Positions 1 through 11,047 of a DNA stretch of 64,000 nucleotides are shown piece after piece. Numbering within the stretch: the stretch's first letter is position 1; every line of letters begins with the position of its first letter. The notes below the pieces were generated by a model. It had not been told where the DNA came from. It did not search any database and saw nothing but the letters and a program-made list of their open reading frames with translations. The DNA is from Labia minor (Eukaryota > Arthropoda > Insecta > Dermaptera > Spongiphoridae). The DNA lies in assembly GCA_963082975.1 (NCBI GenBank), contig OY720350.1, positions 5,556,597 through 5,620,596 of the forward strand. The letters run 5' to 3'. A program made the translations under genes and the position numbers.

Positions 1-919
1 TATAATTGAATGGTATCGCACGTTGCTTATCATGAAGCCAGCATCCAGTGATGATGATGATGCCTTTGAATGCTAATTGAAAGGGATGCTGGAGACAAAT
101 TAAAAAGGAATTTTAATTCTCTCATCTAAAGTGAAATAAAAATAATAGAACGAAACGAGAACAGAATATGCCAGTAAATAAACGCAAAAGATGATGAAAA
201 AAATATAAAAAAAAAAGAAGAAAAGTGAATTTCTTCATTCTTCGATCACTACTATCTATTGAAGCACAGAACAGAACAGAACAGAACGGAAAAGCGGGTC
301 AAGAGGGGCATCTGAACTCATATTAGAGTGGTCCTTCATTGGAGTCTAATTCCCATGTTAGGGGCGGCTGGAATGAGTTAAAGATCACCGTAAAACGTAT
401 CACAGCATATGGATATGACCTCTGGAAAAGAAATAAAAGTTATGGTATATGGGAACGAGGACAACATCTTCCACTATACATGATATATTGGGAGATGCAC
501 AGTGATAAAAAAAATGCTCTAAAATGAAAGTAGTACAATTGACCCTTAAACAAAACCATAAAAATTGACTTTTACTAGGAAAAAGTCATAAAGACGTCAT
601 AAATAGACACTTGATGGTATGGAACATTGTGTCATATTTTCAACCGTTTCAAGTGCTAATAAATGACATGATTTATGTTTCTTAAGATTACAGAAGTCGA
701 TGGGTAACCTGAGTAGAGGGCGTGAGTTAGTTGAAGAGCACAGCACAAGTGATGATCAGAGAAATATCATACTTTAGGAATCTAGAAGTCATCCCTGATC
801 GATAGGCCAGTGCTATAAACCTCATATAGGGATGCTACTCACATATAGCAACTCAAGCCTAATAAAGTATAATCTTAATAACCGAACCCATACTAAGTCT
901 TCAATATACGACAATATAC
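1..919. other. Unassigned sequence at window start
   Basis: No gene or repeat boundary is recognisable here. The composition is less extreme than in the AT-rich deserts, and positions 500-900 are free of simple repeats, so part of it may be the eroded upstream region of the LINE relic that follows. A 62-codon frame at 339-527 resembles nothing I know and is not called. Confidence 0.3.
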
Positions 920-1330
920 ATGGGATAGTTGCAAGATTTTAAATTCCTAAATATCTCAGAAGAATCGTGGCTAATTTTCTTAGTGATAGTCGATAGTCCC
1001 TAAGAGGCTGGAACACAGAGGCTGGACCATCATGACTTTAGAATATCTTTCTTGTAGTTGTTGCAGTAGCAAAGTACTTTAAAGATATCATCTGATTTTA
1101 TGATGAAGCGGCGATGGATTTGATTCGGGATTGACTGAGTTCTGTAAGACTCATTTAGTGACTCAAAAGACTGAGGTCATCTTGATCACTAGTAGAAAAG
1201 TTAAAGAGATTATCACCATCTGAAATGGTATCATGCCCCAATATAAGATATCTGGGGGGCGGAATTAAAGACGATACGAATCCTGCCAAAAGAAAGCCAG
1301 AGTGGAAGAAGGCAAATTATGAAAACAAAT
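920..1330 (+). pseudogene. Decayed LINE reverse transcriptase, R1/Jockey-like
   Basis: Reading across several stops and frameshifts gives KYLRRIVANFLSDS near 950-1000. This is the stretch before the RT catalytic box in R1/Jockey-type elements. Around 1160-1250 it gives KTEVILITSRKVKEIITI, followed by a degraded QYKISGG. In R1-clade elements this KTE-VLITSRK segment follows the YADD box and precedes the IKYLGV motif. The YADD box itself is not readable. The element is clearly dead: frame changes occur every 50-100 bp and no 5' or 3' end is visible. An RT relic is fairly sure; the clade is an inference. Confidence 0.6.
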
Positions 1331-2159
1331 TATGAGAGGCGCTCAAAGTTCGTTGAAAAAACAAAATACAACAGTGCACACCTTCTAATACTGATTATTT
1401 TACATACATATAATAATTCAATATAAAGTTGAAAATCTCTTAAATTTTGTTAGATTCACTCAAAATTCTTAAGTTGATTATCATGTCATTCATTCTATCC
1501 TATAGATTTCGATTTGGTCAATACAAACCAATGTTATTATATAAAAAATGAAAAAAAAAAATATTATATAAATAATATTTTTCTTTAGATTATAAAAAAT
1601 AATGATTAGATAATTGTAGAGATGATAAACACAATAACAACAAGTATTAATAATAATTCTGTTGTACAAAAAAAACAAGCTAAATTAATTATTTTTATAT
1701 GAACAATCAATTTAACAAATTCAACAAAAACACTAATTGAATAACATACGATAAAATTAATTTATTAAAATGAAAATACATATAAAAAATATGTACCTAT
1801 ATATGTATAATACCTATAATATTAGTTTGATAAAGAATCATGATTAAATAGAAATAATCAAATAAGTAATAGAGAAGAAAAATAAAATTATGATACTATA
1901 AATAAATCAATTAATAAAGTTTATTATTATTATTATTATTTTAATTAAAGTAAGCTAAAACTAAATTTTTATATTTTTTAAACTTAAAAAGTTTAATTTA
2001 TTTCCATGGAAATTTAATGATGATAATACGATTATTTTCACAATATATTTTCAAAATATAGGGTATATAGTACTTGTATGTGGATGTAATTAAGTTATTC
2101 ACATAGAAATTGAAATTAAATCTTTATAGACAAATTATGTTTAATATCTCATATATATG
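1331..2159. other. AT-rich DNA without recognisable features
   Basis: Poly-A/T runs and a short (TTA)n tract near 1920-1941. I see no coding potential and no clear repeat boundary. Confidence 0.5.
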
Positions 2160-2616
2160 AGCGCTTCTGATGGCGAAACATTGAACTAAGAAAATACATA
2201 TATTAATTATGACTTATCTAAGATGCAAGACTTTGATTACCTTCAGTATTAAAATAATTTAATTAGAAAAATCTATGAAATTGGTTTGCATCGAATAAGG
2301 ACTTTAAAATCGATTGATAATGATGTTTATTATAATTATTTAAGGTTAGGTTTTGTATAAATTAGGAATCCGATTTACTGCAGAGAATTTTATTAATTTA
2401 ATTTCATAATAAACAAAAATGTACATAAAATGTATAATGAAATAGGCCTAACCAAAATGCAGAGAAATCGATTTTAAAGTCCTTATTCGATGCAAACCAA
2501 TTTTATAGTTTTTCTAATTAATTTATTTTAATACTGAAGGTAATCAAAGTCCTGCATCTTAGATAAGTCATAATTAATATATTTTCTTAGTTCAATGTTT
2601 CGCCATCAGAAGCGCT
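2160..2616. mobile_element. 457 bp non-autonomous DNA transposon with long inverted arms
   Basis: The outer 150 bp or so form imperfect inverted arms (2160-2315 and 2466-2616). They start AGCGCTTCTGATGGCGAA on the left and end with its complement on the right. Arm similarity continues through a block reading GACTTTAAAATCGATT and its complement. The 150 bp centre is unrelated between halves and non-coding. The layout is that of a foldback-type MITE. Flanks on both sides are TA-rich (catatatatg / gttacatata), but no exact target-site duplication is visible, so the superfamily cannot be given. Confidence 0.75.
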
Positions 2617-2763
2617 GTTACATATATATAAAACTAGAATAGAATAATTTTTCCTCGTCTTAATGTATTATATTTTATAAATAATATTTTCAGTTTTTGT
2701 TGTTTTTTTTTTATTATAATATGTAGTTATAAGTATGTAGTTAAAATCCGGAAATGAATATCA

Positions 2764-3030
2764 ATTCTAGTCAGGGTCGACAGCTCTCAACTCCCGGCTT
2801 TCGCTTTCTCTCTCCCATGATAAAAGGAAAGGGGTTTCTCTCGCCTCCTGCCACTAGCAAATGACTCCCCTGTTGAATTTAGGCCACGACTAAAGACTCA
2901 GCGTGGGGCGGCTGCTGGCAGGATGACTCCTTGAGGAAGAGTCCCAAAGGGAATAACTTCCTGTCTTTCATGGTTCGTAAGACCGCCTTCATGAGATAGG
3001 CACATAACCGGAGTCACACAGGAATTGATT
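2764..3030. other. Unidentified GC-rich island
   Basis: About 270 bp of much higher GC than its surroundings, including GGCCACGACTAAAGACTC and a GGGGCGGCTGCTGGCAGG segment. It has no long open frame, no tRNA-like boxes I can align and no terminal repeats. It could be a piece of an unrecognised transposon or a conserved host element. There is no second copy in this window. Confidence 0.4.
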
Positions 3031-3394
3031 ATTTATGATTATAATTCTGAAATGGAAAATTAAGCGACAAGACGTTCAACTTTTGATCAATCAAACAAAT
3101 TGAATTAAGATTGATTGAAATCAAAACATAAATACTCATAATTCATTTATTTATTCATTTTATATTTAATCAACAGTAAAATATATTGTAATAATAGTAT
3201 TTTAGATAAATGATATAAAGGAGTTGTTCGAAATTTTGGTATTTCTAAAATTGGGTAAATTTTTTTAAAATTTGTTTTAAATCCAATATTATTATATTAT
3301 ATTATAATTTATTAAAGGGTTATTTTTTATTTATTATGTTTGATAGATTCCCTTTTATGATATGATAAAAATAAAAAAAAAATAATATAAATAT

Positions 3395-3745
3395 CAAATT
3401 GTATATAAATGTGGTGGGTGGACAATATAGGAAGGGACGTGAGAGAGAGATGGGACAGGGTAGGAGTTGGATGGATATAGCTCAGGATAGGCAGCAGGAT
3501 AGGAACACTTGGAGAAATGTGGTTGTTGCGACCAAGAACTTTCGAGTATCGTGGAGCCACAGAGATAGATAGATAGATATAACATATACAATAATAATAT
3601 ATTACTGATTGAAACAAAATGGATGAAAACCTTTTACATACAGACTTTCAACCAAATACTATGTATCACTTCGAGGGTTCAGGGGACAGAGCCTCCGTGT
3701 AGGTGGGAAGAACGCTGAAGGCGATCTGAGCAGCTAGTGAGTTTA
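3395..3745 (+). mobile_element. 3' end of LINE family F (first copy)
   Basis: This stretch matches 17850-18165 over its whole length. Shared blocks include GGAACACTTGGAGAAATGTGG, which encodes the terminal DRDTWRNV-like residues of an arthropod LINE ORF2, and ACTTTCGAGTA. They are followed by a common 3' untranslated region: ACTGATTGAAACAAAATGGA ... ACTATGTATCACT ... GAGCAGCTAGT. Only the last coding residues and the 3' UTR are present, as expected of 5'-truncated LINE insertion. A (GATA)n run at 3564-3580 lies between coding end and UTR. Confidence 0.65.
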
Positions 3746-4873
3746 TGAATTTGTCATAGTAACATTAACATTATTTTAATGACGGTTCAATCATAAAAGG
3801 CAATCAAATAATATATATATTATTTTATATTTACACAGTAGAGGAGAAATTGCCAACTCTTCAAGCGTGATAATTAATTTACTTAATTCCAAAAGATTCA
3901 AATGGAAAAACAAAGCCACAAAGTAATTCTAATTTGCTTCTAATTGAAAATATATCTCCTGATATTAATTTTTATGTTGTAAAACAAATTAAATAAGATA
4001 AAAATTGAAGAATTTCGACAATAAGAATTCAATTAATCTGCTTAAGAAGAAACTTTAGGGGGCCATTCAAATATATCCGAAAATTTTCATCAAAATCATT
4101 TTTAATTTATAACGATTTCAGAGGAAATAGCGTTACATTTTTATAAATCTATATTGATAGATTGATACCTTATTTATTTAAACAATATTTATCAATTAAT
4201 AAAAAAATAGAATAAATATTATAATAATTTTTAATTTAATAATGATTATTGAATTTATATTTAGTTAAGAATTTATAATAATTGTTTGAATAGCCAGTTA
4301 AAATCCACAGAAATGACAAAGTGAATAATCCCCTTTTCATCCTCCTCCTCTTCCCATTACTTTCACTCATTCTAAATTGCAATCAATCAACTAAAGCTGA
4401 AATGTCATCAGCAATTTTATATATATATATATATATTAATTTTCTTTCTATTATTATTATTATTATTATTAGTGATCAATAAATAAGTAATTTGAATATA
4501 AGTAAATTGAAAATCGTTTAAGATCATTTTTGTTTTTGTTTTTTTTAAAACTTTAATGATTAATAGAAAAATAAAATGTAAAATGAGGCTTTCATCACAT
4601 TCTTTTTAATTCTTTATTAATTAAGTTTTTAACAAATCTGATAAAAAAAACAATACTTATTACACTATATTGTGTGAGACGTCATTGTTTTAATTTAAAA
4701 AGAAAATTTTTTTTGTTTTTCAAGTACAATATATTATTACGGTTAAAAATTTTATGGAATAATATTAACTTACTAAAAATAATCTAAAAAAATCTAATTG
4801 TTAATTCGGTTGATAAATTAAAAATATTTAAATTATCAAAATCGAAATATACTTTGAAAAGAATTAAAAAATT
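3746..4873. other. AT-rich DNA with simple repeats
   Basis: Non-coding. Contains (AT)n at 4420-4436 and (TTA)n at 4450-4471, and nothing else I can assign. Confidence 0.5.
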
Positions 4874-5503
4874 AGCTGGAGTCTCTCCACTCGACTATCT
4901 CGCAATTTGAATTGGATTAAATAACATAATATATTATATTTAAATTAAATTGAATTAATTATAAATTATAAATTAAAATGAATAAATAATATTTATTAAA
5001 CCAGCGCATGTTTGGCTCTTTGTTGATGGAACCACGTCACGTGTTGGCGCGTGAGATTTGCAAAATTAATTCTGGTACTTTCAGCGATTCAATCAAGCTG
5101 AAATTCTATATATAGCAGTTTTATACAATTTTTAATCATGTGAAAAATTATCTAACATATATCTTCATTTTTACAATCACTTTAGAGGAAAAAAAAATCC
5201 AAACGTTCCAGGTAATGACCCTCTTCCGGTTGAGCTACATTTCTCAAAAGTTGATAGAAAACTATGAATTTTGAATAATTCCTGTATACCAAATTTCATG
5301 ATTCTAGCTCAAACCGTTTTTGCGTAATCTTGGTTACACACACACACACACACTTACATACACAGAGACATTTTTCTCAACGTTAGTGTAAATGATTCAG
5401 GAACCGTATAAAAACATCAAAATCTCGACATTGAATACTAATAATAATACTTACTATAATAATTACTAATACTAATACTTAATACTATCTCTGACGAGAT
5501 TGT
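4874..5503 (+). mobile_element. Family A element, copy A1
   Basis: Full-length member of the dominant HINE-like family. The 5' end is AGCTGGAGTCTCTCCACTCG, with hairpin arms GGAG/CTCC, then the subterminal motif ACTATCTCGC. Internal landmarks are the GTTTGGCTCTTTGTTGATGG block, TATATATAGCAGTTTTATAC, GGTAATGACCCTCTTCCGG, ACCAAATTTCATGATTCTAG and a CA-repeat at 5336-5352. The 3' end is ACTATCTCTGACGAGATTGT, a hairpin that also complements the 5' motif. This copy has an extra TAA/TACTAA-type expansion (5435-5485) just before its 3' hairpin. Confidence 0.85.
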
Positions 5504-5683
5504 AATAACAAATACTATATGTACTTTTTGTTTTATTTATTTTTTATTATTTTTTTTTTACTTGTGTAGTACAAAAATATGAATTTGCCTGGTTTGTGTT
5601 GAACACCAATCAACATCATACATAGATAAGAGATAATTGGTAAGAAATAAATTTAATGATTTATATATATATATAATAGAGAA

Positions 5684-5714
<31 letters not shown>

Positions 5715-6426
5715 TCTCTCTACTCCATTTAGAAAGTCAATTAATGAACAAAAAGAAATAAAAGGAAAAAAAAATCATAAGAATAATTCCAATTTTGATG
5801 GACATTCTCAATTCCGATTGACATTTTAATCTATCTCGATTTGTGGTCCAACAACAACATCCACAACAACAATAACAACAACAACAACAACAAGATACCA
5901 ATCATTATTTAACAGTGGTATCTGAATTACCAAATTGAAGAGCTTGCGTTAATTCAACGACAGATATCAATCAATGATTCTTTCTTTCTTTTTGTTATTA
6001 TATATACTGGAATTATTATTATATATAGGAATTATATTATTAAATAGACACACACACACATTCTAATTTAAAAATGTAATATAATTCTATTATTCTAGAT
6101 TTATTTTGTACTTACTTTACTATATGTACTACATTGTACATACTAACTACTACTACTACTACTACTCTGTAATTATTTAATAATAATAACTCTTAAATAA
6201 AATTATTCATATTTGAAAAGGTATTTTTTGTTTTTGTCTTTTTCTGCTTCTTCTTTTTATTCTATCTACATCTCATCTACATAATTTCAACGATCAAAGA
6301 AAAAGACACACACATACATACAGAAAAAGAGAGAAAATGTATAAAATCTTTATTGCTACTGGAATTTAGTCCATTGCTATTGCTATTCTCTTCTTATATA
6401 CTTTACTATCTAAAAATCCAATTAAA

Positions 6427-6466
<40 letters not shown>

Positions 6467-6829
6467 TTTAGCTCAATTATCAGATCAGCAATTAAAATAC
6501 ATAAAATGAATAAAGAAATAAAAGATATTTTTTCTGATTCCATCTGCCAGAAAATATCATAATCAAGTCAAAAAATATTTTTGCATATGAGATGTTATCA
6601 TTTCTAATTATTCTAAAATAAAATTTATCTATTATAATTTTAAAGAGAAAAATGATTGTGTATATGCTTAGAGAATATATATATATATTTTCAAATCTTT
6701 CAAAATTTCCAAAAGAATTGATTATTTAAATTATTTATAATAAATCAAATGTTTGATTTCTGATTTTTCATTAAAAAAAATAATTAAATTAAAAACATTT
6801 TATTTATTTAGTTTATTTGCCCCTCTCTA
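5504..6829. repeat. AT-rich DNA with several microsatellites and an AT cruciform
   Basis: Non-coding. Contains an AT-rich palindrome at 5678-5719 (AGAGAAAT arms around TA repeats), an ACA-rich tract at 5850-5893, CA dinucleotides near 6050, (CTA)n near 6150-6165 and (TA)n at 6432-6462. A 69-codon frame at 6353-6562 is encoded largely by the TA repeat and is not a gene. Confidence 0.5.
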
Positions 6830-7170
6830 AGAGTATTTAGGAATAGGAATCCGCGAAGCAATTATGGGCCAAAGAAAGATGAGGTTACCGGGAAATGGCG
6901 GAGACTACATAACTAAGAATTGCATGAGCTCTATGCATCTCCAGATATAGTTAGAATTATAAAATCGAGAACACTGCGATGGGCAGGGCATGTGGCTAGA
7001 ATGGGAGAGGAAAGAATGGCGAGAAATATATTGGTGGGGAGACCGAGTGGGAAACGCCCGCTTGGAAGACCAAGGGATGGGAGAGAGAGAAGAGGGTAGG
7101 GATTGGAGGGTTGTGGCTCAGAATAGAGATATTTGGACTACAGAGATAGATAGCTGGATATTATACACCA
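6830..7170 (+). pseudogene. LINE ORF2 C-terminal relic, family F-like
   Basis: One frame reads RVFRNRNPRSNYGPKKDEV, then WRRLHN-stop-ELHELYASPD, then LRWAGHVARMGEER, then LVGRPSGKRPLGRPRDGR. These are the hallmarks of the C-terminal part of a widespread arthropod non-LTR retrotransposon ORF2: the RWAGHVARM box followed by a Gly-Arg-Pro-rich stretch before the DRD-W terminal segment. Stops occur after WRRLHN and after RERRG. The same family recurs at 17.5-18.2 kb, and the tail at 3.4-3.7 kb matches its 3' side. Confidence 0.75.
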
Positions 7171-7589
7171 CAATAAGCAAGAAAGATAATAATATAAGAT
7201 AATATAATATATAAGATATTATTATTATTATTATTTTCTATAAGTTTTAAAAATATGCAAATTCTATTAGCTCATCAATTTATTTATTTATTTATTTTAA
7301 ATTTAAAAATGTAGTTTTCTTTGAATTTTTAAATATTTGTTATTTATTTTTATTTGTGGGAATTATAAAAATAAAATTTAAATAAATAAATATTTTTTTG
7401 TCGATTATCTTAACACGTTTTTTTTTGTAGTTTCGGTGTTAAATAATTTTTATAAAATGAAATCAAGCATTTTTATTTATAATTTTTTAAAAATATTAAA
7501 TAAGAAAGAGATAATCAAGCTACAACCTGTCGAACAGAATTCTGCGGCCCGCTAAACATAATAATACAATATCATGTTAAATATCCCTA
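7171..7589. other. AT-rich spacer
   Basis: Simple AATA/TTA repeats at 7200-7235 and 7280-7300. No feature. Confidence 0.4.
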
Positions 7590-7680
7590 TAGCAATGTTT
7601 CTTAACCTTTCTAGGGAGTCGCACCCCTTTGAATCTGTAAATATATCTCCGCACCCCATTGAAAAATGTGTTTTAATTTT
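7590..7680 (+). mobile_element. Solo terminus of a hAT-type element
   Basis: Begins TAGCAATGTTTCTTAACC and continues into a GTCGCACCCC stretch, a form typical of hAT terminal regions (YAGNGNTTCTTAACC...). The opposite end was not found; the following hAT element at 7693 may have inserted into it. Low to moderate confidence because only about 90 bp is visible. Confidence 0.4.
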
Positions 7681-7692
7681 TTTGGTCTAGAA

Positions 7693-7996
7693 CAGTGATT
7701 CCCAAACTGTGAGCCGCGGCTTTCTGGGGAGCTGCGAAAAATTTCCTAATACTTGAAATTTTCGATTATTTTTAAAATCTCAACCGTTTCTTGGACCAAG
7801 CTTTTTGAACATTCCGTACTTTTTTCAAATTTTTTTCAATTTGTTTCTAAAAAAAAGCTCAACCGTTTTTTGGACCAAGCTTTTGAACATTCCGTACTTT
7901 TTTCAAAATTTTTTCAATAAAGGTCAGACTAGGGGAGCTGCGGAAAAAATCCGAGTATTATGGGAGCCGTATACCGAAAAAGTTTGGTGACCACTG
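7693..7996. mobile_element. 304 bp non-autonomous hAT element (MITE)
   Basis: Starts CAGTGATTCCCAAACTGTGA and ends with TTTGGTGACCACTG, short imperfect inverted termini of hAT form. It is flanked by 8 bp repeats, GTCTAGAA at 7685-7692 and ATCTAGAA at 7997-8004 (one mismatch), the size and TCTAGA-centred composition expected for hAT. The interior contains an imperfect 79 bp tandem duplication: CTCAACCGTTT...GGACCAAGC starts at 7779 and again at 7858. No coding capacity. Confidence 0.75.
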
Positions 7997-8004
7997 ATCT
8001 AGAA

Positions 8005-8305
8005 AAATAAATACATTTTCGATGGTTTGAAATTTTATAAATGATATTTAATAATTTTTATGGTTAAGTCAGGGTTTCTCCCGCATGGCCAAAAATACAT
8101 TCCAGCACAATCGGTTAAGACCCATTGCCCTATATTATAATAAACGATACAATAATGAATTATGTGAATTGTTCATTAAATGTTTAATGTATTTAAGGTA
8201 TAATAATTTATTCATTTTGTTTAATTTATTCATTTATTCATTAGGTTGTTGTTTTTTTTTGTCTGTGGCCGGTCGAGAAATATCGAACTTGCCCTTTGAT
8301 AAATA
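8005..8305. other. Spacer
   Basis: No assignable feature. A 73-codon frame at 8085-8306 has no recognisable motif and is rejected as chance. Confidence 0.35.
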
Positions 8306-8890
8306 AGCTAGAGTGTCTTCACTCGACTATCAAGCAATTTGAATTGGATTAAATAATATAATATATTATATTTAAATTAAATTTAATTAATTATAAATTA
8401 TAAATTAAAATTAATAAATAATATTTATTATGTGTTTGGCTCTTTGTTGATGGCACCACGTCACTTGTTGGCGCGTGAGATTTGCAGTGTTAAAAAATTA
8501 ATTCTGGTATACAATCAAGCTGAAATTCTATATATAGCAGTTTTATACAATTTTTAATCATGTGAAAAATTATCAAACATATAACTTTATTTTTACGGTC
8601 ACTTTAGAAGAAAAAAAAATCAAAACGTTGTAGGTAATGACCCTCTTCCGGTTAAGTTACATTTCTCAAAATTTCATAGAAAACGACTAATTTTGAATAA
8701 TGCCCGCATACTAAATTTCATATTAAATAATCTAGCTCAAACGGTTTTTGAGTAATCTTGTCTACATACATACACACACACACACACACACAGACATTTT
8801 GCTCAACCTTAGTGAAAATGATTCAGGAACCTTCAAAATCTCGACATTGAAAATTTTCGGGATCGCAATACTATCTCTGGCGAGATAATA
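8306..8890 (+). mobile_element. Family A element, copy A2
   Basis: Near full length. The 5' end is slightly diverged (AGCTAGAGTGTCTTCACTCG), with the ACTATC-type subterminal motif, all central landmarks, a CA microsatellite at 8770-8795 and a 3' hairpin CTATCTCTGGCGAGATA. Its last bases abut family B copy B1, which starts at 8894, so A and B lie head-to-tail with no spacer. Confidence 0.85.
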
Positions 8891-8893
8891 AAT

Positions 8894-9538
8894 AAGTTGA
8901 CCTGTGGCCAGGTCCGAACCGACCGACGGTTTGAAATAAATTAATTTCCAGCTACAGAAACAATTTCAAATAATTTTAATATATCTATTAATGTAATAAA
9001 AAACAGATATAGATAGAACATAAATATTTTTAATTTTATTTTATTTATAATATATAGCTGAGGTAGCCGGTGTTGCCCGGCGTTACCCGAGGCAGTGACG
9101 TCATGAAGGGCTGGGTGACGTCATATAATTTTAAATTAAGAAAAACATAATGAAGATGATTTTTCCCGAGGATAAAACCAATACATTCGTGGTGATATGT
9201 AAAAAAATCTCATGTGAAATTTGGTGTGAAAAAAACCCTTCCCTTCCTATCGTCGATCGCTAACACTACCACTTCCGGATTCCGGATTTGCACCAAAAGT
9301 TGATCAATTCATCCCACTGATGCATTAAGTAAATATACCAAATTTCATCAAAATCGGTTCAGCCGTTCAGGCTGTACACATCTATACGGACAGACGGACG
9401 GACGGACGGACAGACATCATGCTAAAAATACTTTTTTCTGTTAAGAAAATGCATGATTCGTGGAGATATGTAAAAATCTCCACATGTGAAATTTGGTGTG
9501 AAAACAATACCTCCCTTACTATCGTCGGTCGATAAAAA
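8894..9538 (+). mobile_element. Family B element, copy B1
   Basis: Reference copy of family B. The 5' end is AAGTTGACCTGTGGCCAGG, containing a GACCTG/CAGGTC hairpin, followed by ACCGACCGACGG. The 3' end is CTATCGTCGGTCGAT followed by A-rich flank, so the 5' motif recurs inverted at the 3' end. Inside are two TGACGTCA sites (9096-9103 and 9116-9123), CACTTCCGGATTCCGG, ACCAAATTTCATCAAAATCG-GTTCAGCCGTT and a (GGAC)n microsatellite at 9387-9410. No open frame. The plan is that of a Helentron-associated non-autonomous element. Confidence 0.85.
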
Positions 9539-9628
9539 AGTTTCCCCTTGCTATAAATATTAATATTTATTATTGTATGTATATTGTTTTTATATTATAT
9601 ACTATACCTATTATATAATATATGTACA

Positions 9629-9668
<40 letters not shown>

Positions 9669-10674
9669 TATTCATATAAAAGCTTACATATATAAATATC
9701 ATAAAATTGCTCTTATCTCCTAAATTTATTTTGAAGATAAGATTTAATTAAAAAGTTTTCTTTTTGACATACCTATCCAGAAAAAAAAACGAGTATCGAA
9801 TTTCTTTAAAATCTCATAAAAAATCTCCAATAATTCATACACGTATATTAAAATGTATTTCAGTTTAATAGATGATACATCTAATAACATTCCATGTCAT
9901 TTTTATTCTACAAAGAATTTTGTTGTTTAAAAAAGTTTAAATTTAGTAAATTATAATATATAAAAAATTTGATTTTAATTTTTTTAGGTAAAGAAATAAA
10001 TAAATAAATATTCAAAAATTATGAAGTAATTAAGTTTTATTGCAGTTTAATTTCTTTTGTTTTTTACATATTTTTTTTTTAAACGAATTTATTAAATTAA
10101 ATTAAATTGATAAAAATTTATTTTTTATTATTGTTATTTTTTGTTGTTCAAAAATAAAATAAACCTTTATTTAAGAACTTGAATACTTTTTTTTTTTACT
10201 TTGAACCTTAATTTATACATTTGTGAAGTAATGAAGAAAAATAGAAAGAGAGAGAGAGAGGCAGAGAAAGAGAATAAATATCATGTATTTGTTTTTTTAA
10301 ATAGGAATTTTTGTTGGTTTGTATTTTGTTTTTGTATTTGTTTTTAGACTGTGATATTATTTAGTAAATATAGAATATATATATGATTAAAAAATGATTC
10401 AAAATTACATTCAAATATGTTATAGGTCAAATCAAACAATATCAATTGAATGAATTTATTCCCCCCGAGGGGCCGCTATATTCAGATTCAATTCATGGTA
10501 AATGACAATCAGTTAACATATTATGCTGGCTAAGTTAAATCTTTAATACTTCCCATCAACTACCTAATTGAGCCTAGAGATACATAGAGAAATGGAAAAA
10601 TATAATAAATATATATTCATATTTTTACTAATCATACAAATAAAATCATTTAAAAATGGTAAATTTCAAAAAAA
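9539..10674. other. AT-rich DNA with (TA)n and (GA)n
   Basis: Contains (TA)n at 9633-9662 and (GA)n at 10243-10262, with many poly-T runs. No coding potential or recognised repeat. Confidence 0.5.
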
Positions 10675-11047
10675 AGCTGGAGTGTTTCCACTCGACTATT
10701 TTGCAAATTTGAATTGGATTAATTAACATATATTATATTTAAATTAAATTTAATTAAGTATAAGTTATAAATTAAAATTAATAAATAATATTTATTAAAT
10801 CAGCGCATGATTGGCTCTTTGTTGATGGCACCGCGTCACGTGTTGGCGCGTGATTTGCAGTGTTAAAAAATTAATTCCGATACTTTCAGCCATTCAATCA
10901 AGCTGAAATTCTATATATAGCAGTTTTATACAATTATTTATCATGTGAAAACTATCAAATATATATCTTTATTTTTATGGTTATTTTAGAGGAAAAAAAT
11001 CAAAACGTTGCAGGTAATGACCCTCTTCCGGTTCAGCTACATTTCTC
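10675..11047 (+). mobile_element. Family A 5' half (copy A3), part of an A/B chimera
   Basis: Begins AGCTGGAGTGTTTCCACTCG and follows the family A order through GGTAATGACCCTCTTCCGG and AGCTACATTTCTCA. It then switches abruptly, at 11047/11048, to the 3' part of a family B element. The A microsatellite and A 3' hairpin are absent. Confidence 0.85.

Noticed and set aside
6353-6562. 69-codon plus-strand frame with a hydrophobic start.
   Set aside because: A third of it is encoded by a (TA)n repeat and no motif or context supports a gene.
9387-9410. CRISPR-like or satellite array from GGAC repeats in family B.
   Set aside because: It is a short microsatellite at a fixed position within a dispersed element; there are no spacers and the composition is eukaryotic.
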